Assembly: GCA_947628685.1 (NCBI GenBank) | Contig: CANRAT010000013.1 | Location: forward strand, 1 to 26,341 | Source: an uncultured Bacilli bacterium | Lineage (GTDB): Bacteria; Bacillota_I; Bacilli_A; RF39; UBA660 | Direction of reading: 5' to 3' | Length of the DNA: 26,341 nucleotides | Shown: in pieces, positions 16,781 through 22,838 of the stretch | Layout of the letters: the number at the start of each line of letters is the position of its first letter | Position numbering within the stretch: position 1 is the stretch's first letter | Program-made: the position numbers and the translations under genes | The notes under the pieces: model-generated | Databases searched by the model: none | What the model saw: the letters and a program-made list of their open reading frames with translations, nothing else | Told to the model about the DNA's origin: nothing

Positions 16781-17680
16781 ATGACTGTAGATTTTATAGA
16801 TAAAGAATTTTGGATTACTGAAAAAGAAACATATGATTATAAACCTTATATTGGATATATTACTCCTAATGGTAATTTAATAAATTATAATAAACCATTT
16901 GGAGAATCTGGTCATGATGGATGGGATAATAGAATTTCTAATACATTTTTAGACTATGTAAGTTATATTATAAAGAATAATGAGTTAGAAGAATATGTTG
17001 TTAGAGGAATGGGATTTTTTTTAAATAAAAACACTGAAGAATTTGCCGAATTCCTAGAAAGATTAGAAAAAGATTTAAAATATCCTCCAAGTTATGATGA
17101 TACATATGGTCAATTTAGATATCAATTTCTTTTATTTTTTAAAAAAGTATATGCAAATAAAAATTTTTTTGAAGCGATTGGTAGGAAAATAGAAGTAATG
17201 TCTGAGGAAGAGTTTATGCGCAAAAATAGTTGGATAGATCCATATGATTTTACTAAAAAACATTATGTATTGTATTTGATGCAATCATTAATGCAACATT
17301 TTAAAGATATAGCAGTAAGTTATTTAGGGTATGATGCTATAGAAAGATTTCAACCTAATGGTGAATTATTAAATATTCCTAGTGATCCAAAAGAATACCC
17401 AAGTTATGGTAGTTATGCTAATTCATATTTTTATCGAACACCAAGAATAATTACAACATCTTATAATAATATAAACGAAAGATTTTATAATTATTTATTA
17501 ATGGAATGGTCAATTCATAAAATACCTAGATACGTATGGAGTGACAATCTATTAAGGTTTGAGCAAGAGCCAACTTATATGCAATTTTTTCAAAGTGAAA
17601 AAGAAAAAATATTAGGAGAAGAAATTAACTCAATTAAAAAATTAGTATTATTAAAAGACAGATATAAATATTTTAGGTAA
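16781..17680 (+). CDS. Unrecognised soluble protein, 299 residues
   Basis: I do not recognise this protein. It starts at the ATG at 16781, four bases after AGGAGG; the frame continues upstream to 16706, but that part has no ribosome site. There is no signal peptide or membrane helix. It is rich in Tyr, Phe and Trp, with a glycine/aspartate segment (GESGHDGWDN), a helical charged middle and an aromatic SYGSYANSYFYRTPR stretch. The C-terminus is a Lys/Glu helix. It is the first gene after ssrA, a common integration site for mobile elements, and the TA-1 module follows 76 bases later. It could be island cargo, but no integrase is in the window. Confidence 0.6.
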   Translation: MTVDFIDKEFWITEKETYDYKPYIGYITPNGNLINYNKPFGESGHDGWDNRISNTFLDYVSYIIKNNELEEYVVRGMGFFLNKNTEEFAEFLERLEKDLKYPPSYDDTYGQFRYQFLLFFKKVYANKNFFEAIGRKIEVMSEEEFMRKNSWIDPYDFTKKHYVLYLMQSLMQHFKDIAVSYLGYDAIERFQPNGELLNIPSDPKEYPSYGSYANSYFYRTPRIITTSYNNINERFYNYLLMEWSIHKIPRYVWSDNLLRFEQEPTYMQFFQSEKEKILGEEINSIKKLVLLKDRYKYFR

Positions 17681-17754
17681 ATAAAAGTTGCCGTACTCTT
17701 CCATTTAGGTCATCAGATTGATATTAACTCAGGTATGAGTAAAAATAGAAAACG

Positions 17755-17792
17755 CCTTGTAAAAAAATCGCTTTTATGTTATGATGAATATG
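17755..17792 (+). repeat. 38-bp repeat, antisense-RNA promoter of TA-1
   Basis: Identical over 38 bases to 18208-18245. It contains TTGTAA (17757-17762), a 17-base spacer and TATGAT (17780-17785), so it is a good sigma-A promoter. The transcript should start near 17792. Confidence 0.85.
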
Positions 17793-17903
17793 CCAAGGAA
17801 ACTTGCATAAAGTAAAAAAGGATACATTTGATTGATGGAATCAGATGTTATCCCTTATTGGATTTCATCTGAAATCAACGATTGTTGAAATCAGATGTTT
17901 TTT
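17792..17903 (+). ncRNA. TA-1 antisense RNA (putative type I antitoxin)
   Basis: Predicted RNA of about 112 nt with no plausible open frame. It opens with a GAAA tetraloop hairpin (CAAG-GAAA-CTTG, 17794-17805) and an A-rich linker. Hairpin 1 at 17820-17853 pairs GGATA/TATCC and CATTTGAT/ATCAGATG. Hairpin 2 (CATCTGA-AA-TCAAC / GTTGA-AA-TCAGATG, 17866-17897) ends in six T and is the RNA's own terminator. The left arm of hairpin 1 equals the predicted 5' end of the convergent peptide mRNA, so the two RNAs can pair both there and through the overlapping 3' ends. The role as antitoxin is inferred from this layout. Confidence 0.75.
17814..17903. terminator. TA-1 reciprocal terminator pair
   Basis: Hairpin 1 (17820-17853) is followed on the minus strand by TTTTTT (17819-17814) and would end the peptide mRNA. 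Hairpin 2 (17866-17897) is followed on the plus strand by TTTTTT and ends the antisense RNA. Confidence 0.75.
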
Positions 17904-17980
17904 CTATTTAACTAACAATATAAATATTATAGCAAGTAGAAGCATATAATAACAAATTGAGAATTTTCTCTTTTAGTCAT
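17904..17980 (-). pseudogene. TA-1 small hydrophobic peptide gene, frameshifted
   Basis: From the ATG at 17980, after a GAAAGGTGGTGAT ribosome site, the frame gives only 17 residues (MTKRENSQFVIICFYLL) and stops at 17927. Adding one A to the AAAA run at codons 3-4 restores a 25-residue peptide: MTKKRKFSICYY followed by MLLLAIIFILLVK and TAG at 17906-17904. The restored form has the basic start and single hydrophobic helix of the peptides in TA-2, TA-3 and TA-5. The span is 77 bases, one short of 26 codons. A one-base deletion, a phase-variable A-run or a sequencing error would all explain it. Confidence 0.7.
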
Positions 17981-17990
17981 AATATCACCA

Positions 17991-18021
17991 CCTTTCTCTT
18001 ATCTTTTGATAACTAGAAAGG
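17991..18021 (-). promoter_or_regulatory. TA-1 mRNA leader hairpin covering the Shine-Dalgarno
   Basis: In the peptide mRNA CCTTTCT pairs with AGAAAGG, which includes part of the ribosome site. TTATC / GATAA continues the stem to an AAAA loop, giving twelve pairs in all. This should hold the mRNA translationally silent. Confidence 0.65.
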
Positions 18022-18039
18022 GAAAGCACCTGATATATT

Positions 18040-18086
18040 TCAAATGTATCCATTAGCATTATATCAAGCGTTTGTTCATTGTGCAA
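18040..18086 (-). promoter_or_regulatory. TA-1 peptide promoter and 5'-end repeat
   Basis: Minus-strand TTGCAC (18086-18081), 17-base spacer and consensus TATAAT (18063-18058). The transcript would begin near 18051 with GGATACATTTGA (18051-18040). That 12-mer is a perfect inverted copy of plus-strand 17820-17831 in hairpin 1, so the mRNA 5' end can pair with its own 3' end. Confidence 0.75.
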
Positions 18087-18207
18087 TATATTTATATTAA
18101 ATTATGCCTATTTAAAAATAGTGAAGAGAAAATTTATAAACTATCATTATTAAAAAGTTGTTGTAGATAATTAGATAGAATTAACTTGGCTATTTAAGTA
18201 AAAAATA

Positions 18208-18245
18208 CCTTGTAAAAAAATCGCTTTTATGTTATGATGAATATG
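18208..18245 (+). repeat. 38-bp repeat, antisense-RNA promoter of TA-2
   Basis: Second copy of the 38-base repeat at 17755-17792: TTGTAA (18210-18215), 17-base spacer, TATGAT (18233-18238). Start expected near 18245. Confidence 0.85.
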
Positions 18246-18352
18246 TCAAGGAAACTTGCATAAAATAAAAAGGAATACTTAACAACGCAATGTTGAGTAC
18301 TCGCCAATATATTGGTAGCACTTAATCTTGTTAGATTGAGTGCTTTTCTTTT
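18245..18352 (+). ncRNA. TA-2 antisense RNA (putative type I antitoxin)
   Basis: About 108 nt. The 5' CAAG-GAAA-CTTG hairpin (18247-18258) is identical to TA-1. Hairpin 1 is GAATACTTAACA / TGTTGAGTACTC (18273-18302, one A-C mismatch), followed by the palindrome CCAATATATTGG (18304-18315). Hairpin 2, GCACTTAATC / GATTGAGTGC (18318-18343), with TTTTCTTTT, is the terminator. Its first hairpin resembles the 5' end of the convergent peptide mRNA (GGAATAYTTAACA in both). Confidence 0.78.
18265..18352. terminator. TA-2 reciprocal terminator pair
   Basis: Hairpin 1 with TTTTTATTTTATG on the minus strand ends the peptide mRNA; hairpin 2 with TTTTCTTTT on the plus strand ends the antisense RNA. Both hairpins lie in the overlap of the two transcripts. 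Confidence 0.75.
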
Positions 18353-18362
18353 ACATAAAATA

Positions 18363-18446
18363 CTATATTACAAAAGTAAAAAGTAAAGCTATTAATAAAA
18401 AGATAATAAGAATAAGTGATAAGATTAAAAAATCTTTCTTAGACAT
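18363..18446 (-). CDS. TA-2 small hydrophobic peptide (putative type I toxin)
   Basis: 27-residue peptide starting MSKKDFLILSLILIIF. After the basic MSKKD head every residue but Ser and Thr is hydrophobic, forming one membrane helix with no tail. The ATG at 18446 is preceded by GGAAGGAGG with good spacing, and the frame ends in TAG just beyond the antisense-RNA terminator. It is homologous to the TA-5 peptide, sharing KKDFLILSL and the same length. Conservation of reading frame and ribosome site between copies whose surrounding DNA differs supports a real gene. Membrane depolarisation, as by Fst, Ibs or TisB, is the likely action but is inferred. Confidence 0.75.
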   Translation of the reverse strand: MSKKDFLILSLILIIFLLIALLFTFVI

Positions 18447-18453
18447 ATTATCA

Positions 18454-18477
18454 GCCTCCTTCCTTTTAGAAGTAGGC
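18454..18477 (-). promoter_or_regulatory. TA-2 leader hairpin covering the Shine-Dalgarno
   Basis: In the mRNA GCCT-A-CTTC pairs with GAAG-G-AGGC around a TAAAAG loop (eight pairs, one A-G mismatch), burying the GGAAGGAGG ribosome site. Confidence 0.6.
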
Positions 18478-18489
18478 AAGCACCCAACT

Positions 18490-18537
18490 GTTAAATATTC
18501 CTAGAACAATCATATCAAACATTTGTTCTTTGCACAA
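18490..18537 (-). promoter_or_regulatory. TA-2 peptide promoter and 5'-end repeat
   Basis: Minus-strand TTGTGC (18537-18532), 17-base spacer, TATGAT (18514-18509). The mRNA would begin near 18502 with GGAATATTTAACA, matching hairpin 1 of the antisense RNA at 12 of 13 bases. The stretch 18535-18557 repeats 18084-18106 of TA-1 exactly (23 bases). Confidence 0.72.
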
Positions 18538-18568
18538 TATATTTATATTAAATTATGACTATATTTTT

Positions 18569-18598
18569 AAAGACTACTTATTATTTTGAGTAGTCTTT
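18569..18598. terminator. Hairpin after the SleC-like gene
   Basis: AAAGACTACT / AGTAGTCTTT, a 10-bp perfect stem, lies at the minus-strand 3' end of the SleC-like gene and touches its stop codon. The following U-tract is weak (TTTAAAAATA). Confidence 0.6.
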
Positions 18599-19818
18599 TA
18601 AAAATTATAAACATTATTAGTTAAATCTGTTACTGCTGTTAGGACATAAGATATTTTATACCATGTTTGATAATTCACATCTCCTGTTTGTTCTAAAGAA
18701 AATATTTCTTGAAATTTTTTTACTGCTTCTTTGGTATTATTATCAAATAACCCTGATGGATTTTTAATAATAGGTATTAAAGGATAACTACCTCTAATAT
18801 AATTTAATGCATTTTGTAAAAGGTAAACATCCTCACCACAATCATTATTTTTTAAAATTCTAGTAAACGAATATGGATAACTTTCTGTAACTTTTGCCTC
18901 ATAAATATTAACATTATTTCCATAATAATATCTTAAAATATTTAAAGCATTATATCCTTTATCTCCTAATTCTTTAGACCCCCATTGACTTAAATAACCA
19001 CTTTCATTTGTATTACTTTTATAGTGGGCAAGTAATGGTTCCATTCTTATACCACTCTTAATATAATCAGTAAATATTTCATCTACTACATTTGAAATAG
19101 GTTCAAATATAGTGCCATTTCTTGTATATTTTTGATCATAATTTGTAGTAGATGTTATAGTAAAGTCATAACCTCTACTTTTATACCACTCTGTATAAAT
19201 TCTATTTAAAGTAAAAGAGATAATAGCAAGTACATTTGCTTTTATAGTTTCAACGGGCCATGTACTATAAATTTCACTACTAGCAACATTCTTAATATAA
19301 TCTGTAAATGGAACAGTATAATTAGGAGCATTTGTATTGCTTGGAACTCCATCGTGTACAATTATGTTTTGTGGAATTAAAACCTCTTTTAAAACAATAG
19401 GGGATATACCTGCATTTTCATTTTCATTACTTTCTAAATAGGGTGGATAATCCCCCCAAAGAGTATTAGGTGTTATATTATATGTATCAGAAATATTATT
19501 TTCATCTATAGATGTCATATAAACATCTTGTATACTTGTTATGCCATCAAATATTTGAACACCTTCTATATTAGTTTCTGTAAGACCTATTGCTTCTACT
19601 TTAATATCATAAGTTTCATATGGTCTTGTTTTATATTGCTCTTCTAGTGAAAGATTTTTATCTACAGTTTCAAGTGTGATTAAAGGAGTCATACCGTTTT
19701 CATCGGTATAATATGTACTAACAACATTACCATCTTTAAATATAGAAACTTTCGCACCTTTAACAGGATTAGCAATAGTACCGCTATATACATTTACCTT
19801 TAAATAACCATTTTTCAT
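18598..19818 (-). CDS. SleC-like peptidoglycan lytic enzyme (SpoIID-like domain plus PG-binding domain)
   Basis: 406 residues, close to clostridial SleC, the cortex-lytic transglycosylase of spore germination. Order: an N-terminal beta-sandwich beginning GYLKVNVYSG, of the carboxypeptidase-regulatory kind (about 3-100); a linker; a SpoIID/LytB-like domain (about 168-315) with VPFTDYIKNVASSEIYSTWP, where E182 is the expected catalytic Glu; and a C-terminal PG_binding_1 domain (about 325-395: CGEDVYLLQNALNYI, AVKKFQEIF). There is no obvious signal peptide. The ATG follows AGGTGAAAT. It is divergent from a PG-binding/LysM gene, 66 bases apart. It could serve spore germination, or lysis together with the nearby holin-like genes. 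Confidence 0.68.
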   Translation of the reverse strand: MKNGYLKVNVYSGTIANPVKGAKVSIFKDGNVVSTYYTDENGMTPLITLETVDKNLSLEEQYKTRPYETYDIKVEAIGLTETNIEGVQIFDGITSIQDVYMTSIDENNISDTYNITPNTLWGDYPPYLESNENENAGISPIVLKEVLIPQNIIVHDGVPSNTNAPNYTVPFTDYIKNVASSEIYSTWPVETIKANVLAIISFTLNRIYTEWYKSRGYDFTITSTTNYDQKYTRNGTIFEPISNVVDEIFTDYIKSGIRMEPLLAHYKSNTNESGYLSQWGSKELGDKGYNALNILRYYYGNNVNIYEAKVTESYPYSFTRILKNNDCGEDVYLLQNALNYIRGSYPLIPIIKNPSGLFDNNTKEAVKKFQEIFSLEQTGDVNYQTWYKISYVLTAVTDLTNNVYNF

Positions 19819-19884
19819 ATTTCACCTCTAATTAATTATATATAATATCTAACATATAAATGAATATATTTTATTAGGTGGTTT

Positions 19885-20811
19885 ATGGAAAATTTAAAAT
19901 TAGGTGCGACAGGTGAGAGTGTTAAAATATTGCAAGAAAAATTAAAACTATTAGGATTATATAATGCAACTATTACAGGTAGTTTTGGTCTTTCTACTCT
20001 AGACGGAGTCTATGCTTTTCAAAGGGAATATGGACTAGATATAACAGGAGAAGTAAATAGTGAATTTTGGGATAAATTATATAGTTTAACTGATCCTGTA
20101 ATTTCTAGAATCAGTATATTTCCTACTTTAAAATATAAAGATACTGGTGAGAGTGTAAAAGACTTACAAACTAAGTTAACCGCACTTTTATATTATAGTG
20201 GTCCTATTAATTCTATTTTTGATTTAGAAACACAAAATGCAGTTAAAAGATTTCAGATGAATAATGATTTAACTGCTGATGGAATAGTAGGACCTAATAC
20301 TTGGAATGCTATAAATAATCTTTATGGAAATCTTAATCCTTGTGTGATAGATAGTGATAGCAATTACATAACATATACCGTAGTAAGTGGTGATACTTTA
20401 TATTCTATAGCGAAAAGATATAATACAACAGTAGATGAGATAAAAAGTTTAAATAATTTAACAAGTAATATATTAAAAGTAGGTGAAGTATTAAGAATAC
20501 CAGATACTAATGACTATATAACGTATACTGTTGTAAGTGGAGATACTTTATATTCTATAGCAAGGAAATATAACACAACTGTAGATGAAATAAAAAATTT
20601 AAATAATTTAACAAATAATATACTAAAAATAGGTGAAGTATTAAAAATACCAAATAATACTAATAATTATACTTCATATATAGTAAACAAAGGAGATACT
20701 CTATATTCAATAGCAAGGAAATATAACACAACAGTAGATGAGATAAAAAGATTAAACAATTTACAAGATAATATATTAAAAATAGGAGAAGTATTAAAAA
20801 TACCAATATAA
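19885..20811 (+). CDS. Peptidoglycan-binding protein: two PG_binding_1 and three LysM domains
   Basis: 308 residues built only of wall-binding modules. PG_binding_1 domains are at about 3-65 (GATGESVKILQEKLKLLGLY) and 85-150 (TGESVKDLQTKL; AVKRFQMNNDLTADGIVGP). Three LysM repeats follow at about 165-209, 213-257 and 264-307, each of the form Y-x-V-x-x-GDTLYSIA(K/R)(R/K)YNTTVDEIK with an NILK(V/I)GEVL(K/R)IP end. The repeats are also close at DNA level, suggesting recent tandem duplication. There is no catalytic domain and no signal peptide, as in spore-coat or phage tail/lysis proteins. AGGTGG precedes the ATG. It is divergent from the SleC-like gene and probably works with it. Confidence 0.88.
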   Translation: MENLKLGATGESVKILQEKLKLLGLYNATITGSFGLSTLDGVYAFQREYGLDITGEVNSEFWDKLYSLTDPVISRISIFPTLKYKDTGESVKDLQTKLTALLYYSGPINSIFDLETQNAVKRFQMNNDLTADGIVGPNTWNAINNLYGNLNPCVIDSDSNYITYTVVSGDTLYSIAKRYNTTVDEIKSLNNLTSNILKVGEVLRIPDTNDYITYTVVSGDTLYSIARKYNTTVDEIKNLNNLTNNILKIGEVLKIPNNTNNYTSYIVNKGDTLYSIARKYNTTVDEIKRLNNLQDNILKIGEVLKIPI

Positions 20812-20813
20812 CA

Positions 20814-20847
20814 GAACAAAAGTCAAAATTTATTTTGACTTTTGTTC
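20814..20847. terminator. Bidirectional terminator
   Basis: GAACAAAAGTCAAAA pairs perfectly with TTTTGACTTTTGTTC over 15 bp, between the LysM gene and the convergent holin-like gene. Confidence 0.92.
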
Positions 20848-20853
20848 AATTAG

Positions 20854-21108
20854 TTACTCACTATTTTTCATAATATTCATCAAATCTGCAATTCCTCCAG
20901 CGCCCATAGTTGCCATTAAACAAAGGATAAATGCTTGAATAAAATTAGGCTCTATTTTCGTAAAGAAACATATAAGTGTACTAATGACTGCTATTATTAG
21001 ATTTTGTACAGGGATATATTTATTAGGAACTCTATCCCATTTTAATTTTGTAAATATACCTAGTATATATGTTACAATTGCAACAATTAAGACATATGTT
21101 ACATCCAT
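20854..21108 (-). CDS. Phage-type holin-like protein
   Basis: 84-residue membrane protein with three hydrophobic segments (about 5-22, 36-52, 58-75: YVLIVAIVTYILGIF; LIIAVISTLICFF; FILCLMATMGAGGI) and a short charged tail. Size and the AGGI-ADL ending of the last helix fit small phage holins that open the membrane for lysins. The ATG directly follows the TAG of the upstream gene, with AAAGGAGGGG inside that gene's end, so the two are coupled. Context with an XhlA-like protein and wall-active proteins supports a lysis-type cassette. A non-phage role in spores is also possible. Confidence 0.65.
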   Translation of the reverse strand: MDVTYVLIVAIVTYILGIFTKLKWDRVPNKYIPVQNLIIAVISTLICFFTKIEPNFIQAFILCLMATMGAGGIADLMNIMKNSE

Positions 21109-21465
21109 CTAGATTTTCCCCTCCTTTATCAATTTTTCAAATTTGTCGTGTATATATGAATTACCTCCCAATAATAAATATCTATCATATAGTTCATAAG
21201 CATTTTGCTTTTGTATTTGAGATTTCTCAATTCCATTTTCTGTATCATTTATAAAATTTACTAAAATGATTTTAATTAATTCTAATTCAATATTGTTTCT
21301 ACCTGTTACTGAAATTTTCTCTAAATGGTTTATTTTCTGATCTATTGGCTTTAAAATTTTAGATATAAATGATTTATAAAATGCGATTATAGATGCAATA
21401 GCCCCAATGAAAACACTTATAAGAGAGATAATACCTGCTATTTGTCCAATAGATATATTTTCCAT
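21109..21465 (-). CDS. XhlA-like membrane protein, partner of the holin-like gene
   Basis: 118 residues from the ATG at 21465, preceded by GAGGG at good spacing; the frame runs back to 21501 without a ribosome site. One N-terminal membrane helix (IAGIISLISVFIGAIASIIAF, about 8-28) is followed by a coiled-coil-like, charged cytoplasmic part with a helical end (KQNAYELYDRYLLLGGNSYI). This resembles phage XhlA-type hemolysin or holin accessory proteins, but the match is by architecture, not by a diagnostic motif. It ends exactly where the holin-like gene begins. Confidence 0.5.
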   Translation of the reverse strand: MENISIGQIAGIISLISVFIGAIASIIAFYKSFISKILKPIDQKINHLEKISVTGRNNIELELIKIILVNFINDTENGIEKSQIQKQNAYELYDRYLLLGGNSYIHDKFEKLIKEGKI

Positions 21466-21626
21466 ATTTCGCCCTCTTTCAAATAAAATAACTATTTTCA
21501 TTTTAATTTATGATAAATGAGATTTTATAACTATAATGTTTATATTAATAATTAATTAAAAAAATAAAATTATTTTTCTTAAATGGTGTATAATTATATT
21601 AAGGTAGAAGTGTGATGGGTGATGTT

Positions 21627-22349
21627 ATGAAAAGAAAAAGTGGAGTAGGGATTGGATTATCAATTGTTATAGTAGTTGTAGCCTTATCTAGTTATCTTAA
21701 AGATGACATAAAAAAAATTATACTAGATATGGGCAGTGATGAGTTAGCAACTCTTTATACTATAGAAGATGTGCCAAATTATGATAATGAAAATTATGAA
21801 TATGTAAATAATAATGAACCTAATTTTACAGATGAAGATATGACAACAACATCTTTTGAAAAATATAGTAATCAAGATTCACTAGGAAGAAGTGGTGTTG
21901 CATTCGCAAATGTTAGTATAGATACTATGCCAACAGAAGAAAGAGGTTCTATTGGTATGATTAAACCTAGTGGATGGCATACAGTTAAATATGATATAGT
22001 AGATGGTAAATATTTATATAATAGATGTCATTTGATAGGATATCAACTAACGGGGGAAAATGCAAATGAAAAAAATTTAATTACTTGTACAAGACAGATG
22101 AATATAGGAGCAATGCTTGATTTTGAAAATGAAGTAGCAAATTATGTTAAAGAAACTAAAAACCATGTACTTTATAGAGTAACTCCAGTATATGATGGTG
22201 ATAACTTACTTGCTAGTGGAGTTGTTATGGAAGCAAAATCTGTAGAAGATAATGGATTAGGAATTTCATTTAATGTATTTATTTATAATGTACAAGATGG
22301 AATAGAAATAGATTATAAAACAGGGGATAGTAAACTTGTGGAACAATAG
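21627..22349 (+). CDS. Membrane-anchored DNA/RNA non-specific endonuclease (EndA/Spd type)
   Basis: 240 residues with an N-terminal hydrophobic anchor (VGIGLSIVIVVVALSSYL), an acidic linker and a beta-beta-alpha metal nuclease domain. The core reads LGRSGVAFANVS, then YNRCHLIGYQLTGENANEKN with the catalytic His at about residue 135 in place of the DRGH form, then LITCTRQMNIG. This matches the streptococcal EndA/DNase family, which degrades external nucleic acid for uptake or nutrition. GTG 21612 and ATG 21615 are alternative starts; the ATG at 21627 gives a clean basic-then-hydrophobic signal anchor. A TATAAT at 21589-21594 is a likely -10. Confidence 0.85.
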   Translation: MKRKSGVGIGLSIVIVVVALSSYLKDDIKKIILDMGSDELATLYTIEDVPNYDNENYEYVNNNEPNFTDEDMTTTSFEKYSNQDSLGRSGVAFANVSIDTMPTEERGSIGMIKPSGWHTVKYDIVDGKYLYNRCHLIGYQLTGENANEKNLITCTRQMNIGAMLDFENEVANYVKETKNHVLYRVTPVYDGDNLLASGVVMEAKSVEDNGLGISFNVFIYNVQDGIEIDYKTGDSKLVEQ

Positions 22350-22371
22350 CAAAAAATAATCATAAAATATA

Positions 22372-22400
22372 TTGAAAAAATAATAGAATTTTGTTATACT
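22372..22400 (+). promoter_or_regulatory. Promoter of tRNA-Cys
   Basis: TTGAAA (22372-22377), 17-base spacer, TATACT (22395-22400), 20 bases before the mature tRNA. Confidence 0.75.
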
Positions 22401-22419
22401 ATAAAAGTACTAACAAAAC

Positions 22420-22493
22420 GGGTCTATAGCCAAGTGGTAAGGCGTGGGACTGCAACTCCCTGATCGTTGGTTCAAATCCGACTAGGCCCTCCA
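22420..22493 (+). tRNA. tRNA-Cys (GCA)
   Basis: 74 nt including an encoded CCA. Acceptor GGGTCTA pairs TAGGCCC with one G-T; the D-arm is GCC-AAGTGGTAA-GGC; the anticodon loop is CTGCAAC with GCA; the T-arm is GTTGG-TTCAAAT-CCGAC. The anticodon stem has one T-T at its base. The TA-3 promoter begins 14 bases after the CCA. Confidence 0.95.
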
Positions 22494-22507
22494 ATATTGT
22501 TTATAAC

Positions 22508-22536
22508 TTGCATAAATACTAATTTTATGATATTAT
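22508..22536 (+). promoter_or_regulatory. TA-3 antisense-RNA promoter
   Basis: TTGCAT (22508-22513), 17-base spacer, TATTAT (22531-22536). The 16 bases TTGTTTATAACTTGCA at 22497-22512 recur at the TA-4 promoter (23868-23883). Confidence 0.8.
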
Positions 22537-22543
22537 GTATTTA

Positions 22544-22653
22544 GCAAGGAAATTTGCATAAAATAAAAAGGGAACATTCAGTTTTGACTAGTTGAATGTC
22601 TACCCTAAAAATTAGTGCGACATTTAATCTTGAAGATTAGATGTCATTTCTTT
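22544..22653 (+). ncRNA. TA-3 antisense RNA (putative type I antitoxin)
   Basis: About 110 nt. The 5' hairpin CAAG-GAAA-TTTG (22545-22556) keeps pairing through a G-T pair. Hairpin 1 is ACATTCA / TGAATGT flanked by GGG and CCC (22570-22605). Hairpin 2 is GACATTTAATC / GATTAGATGTC (22619-22645), 11 bp, followed by a T-rich end. The right half of hairpin 1 (TGTCTACC) and its left end (GGGAACAT) both recur at the 5' end of the convergent peptide mRNA. Confidence 0.78.
22564..22653. terminator. TA-3 reciprocal terminator pair
   Basis: Hairpin 1 plus minus-strand TTTTTATTT ends the peptide mRNA; hairpin 2 plus ATTTCTTT ends the antisense RNA. The peptide stop codon lies inside the right arm of hairpin 2. 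Confidence 0.72.
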
Positions 22654-22736
22654 ATTACTATAATCAAAATGATTAGGAGTAGTAAAATGAGAGAGATGAG
22701 ACGAAGAATGCAAATAATGTATTCTCGTTTTTTCAT
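22644..22736 (-). CDS. TA-3 small hydrophobic peptide (putative type I toxin)
   Basis: 30 residues starting MKKREYIICILRLISLILLL and ending in KK. Basic ends flank a helix of Ile and Leu. AAAGGAGG lies 10 bases before the ATG at 22736, and the frame ends in TGA. The sequence differs from the TA-2 and TA-5 peptides while the module around it is the same, so it is a second peptide subtype. It is too short for ordinary gene callers. Toxicity by membrane insertion is inferred. Confidence 0.72.
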   Translation of the reverse strand: MKKREYIICILRLISLILLLLIILIIVIKK

Positions 22737-22745
22737 TTCTTTCAA

Positions 22746-22771
22746 ACCTCCTTTCTTTTAGGATTGGAGGT
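22746..22771 (-). promoter_or_regulatory. TA-3 leader hairpin covering the Shine-Dalgarno
   Basis: In the mRNA ACCTCC pairs perfectly with GGAGGT, the core of the ribosome site, across a 14-base loop. Confidence 0.6.
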
Positions 22772-22784
22772 AGACATCCAACAA

Positions 22785-22831
22785 CTATGTTCCCTGTATA
22801 AATTATACTATAAATCTATATTATAAAACAA
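22785..22831 (-). promoter_or_regulatory. TA-3 peptide promoter and 5'-end repeat
   Basis: Minus-strand TTGTTT (22831-22826), 18-base spacer, TATAAT (22807-22802). Start expected near 22794-22796, giving an mRNA beginning GGGAACATAG, which shares GGGAACAT with hairpin 1 of the antisense RNA. Confidence 0.72.
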
Positions 22832-22838
22832 GCGAACA
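22801..22838 (-). repeat. 38-bp repeat, peptide promoter of TA-3
   Basis: Identical over 38 bases to 26248-26285 at TA-5. It covers the -10, spacer and -35 of the peptide promoter, so these two modules share the same toxin-side promoter. Confidence 0.9.

Noticed and set aside
21069..21254. 61-aa plus-strand frame over the holin-like and XhlA-like genes
   Set aside because: Antisense shadow of two coupled genes with good ribosome sites on the other strand.
22497..22512. Attachment-site duplication next to tRNA-Cys, from the 16-base match with 23868-23883
   Set aside because: The repeat lies outside the tRNA, does not copy its 3' end and coincides with the RNA promoters of TA-3 and TA-4, so common descent of the modules explains it.
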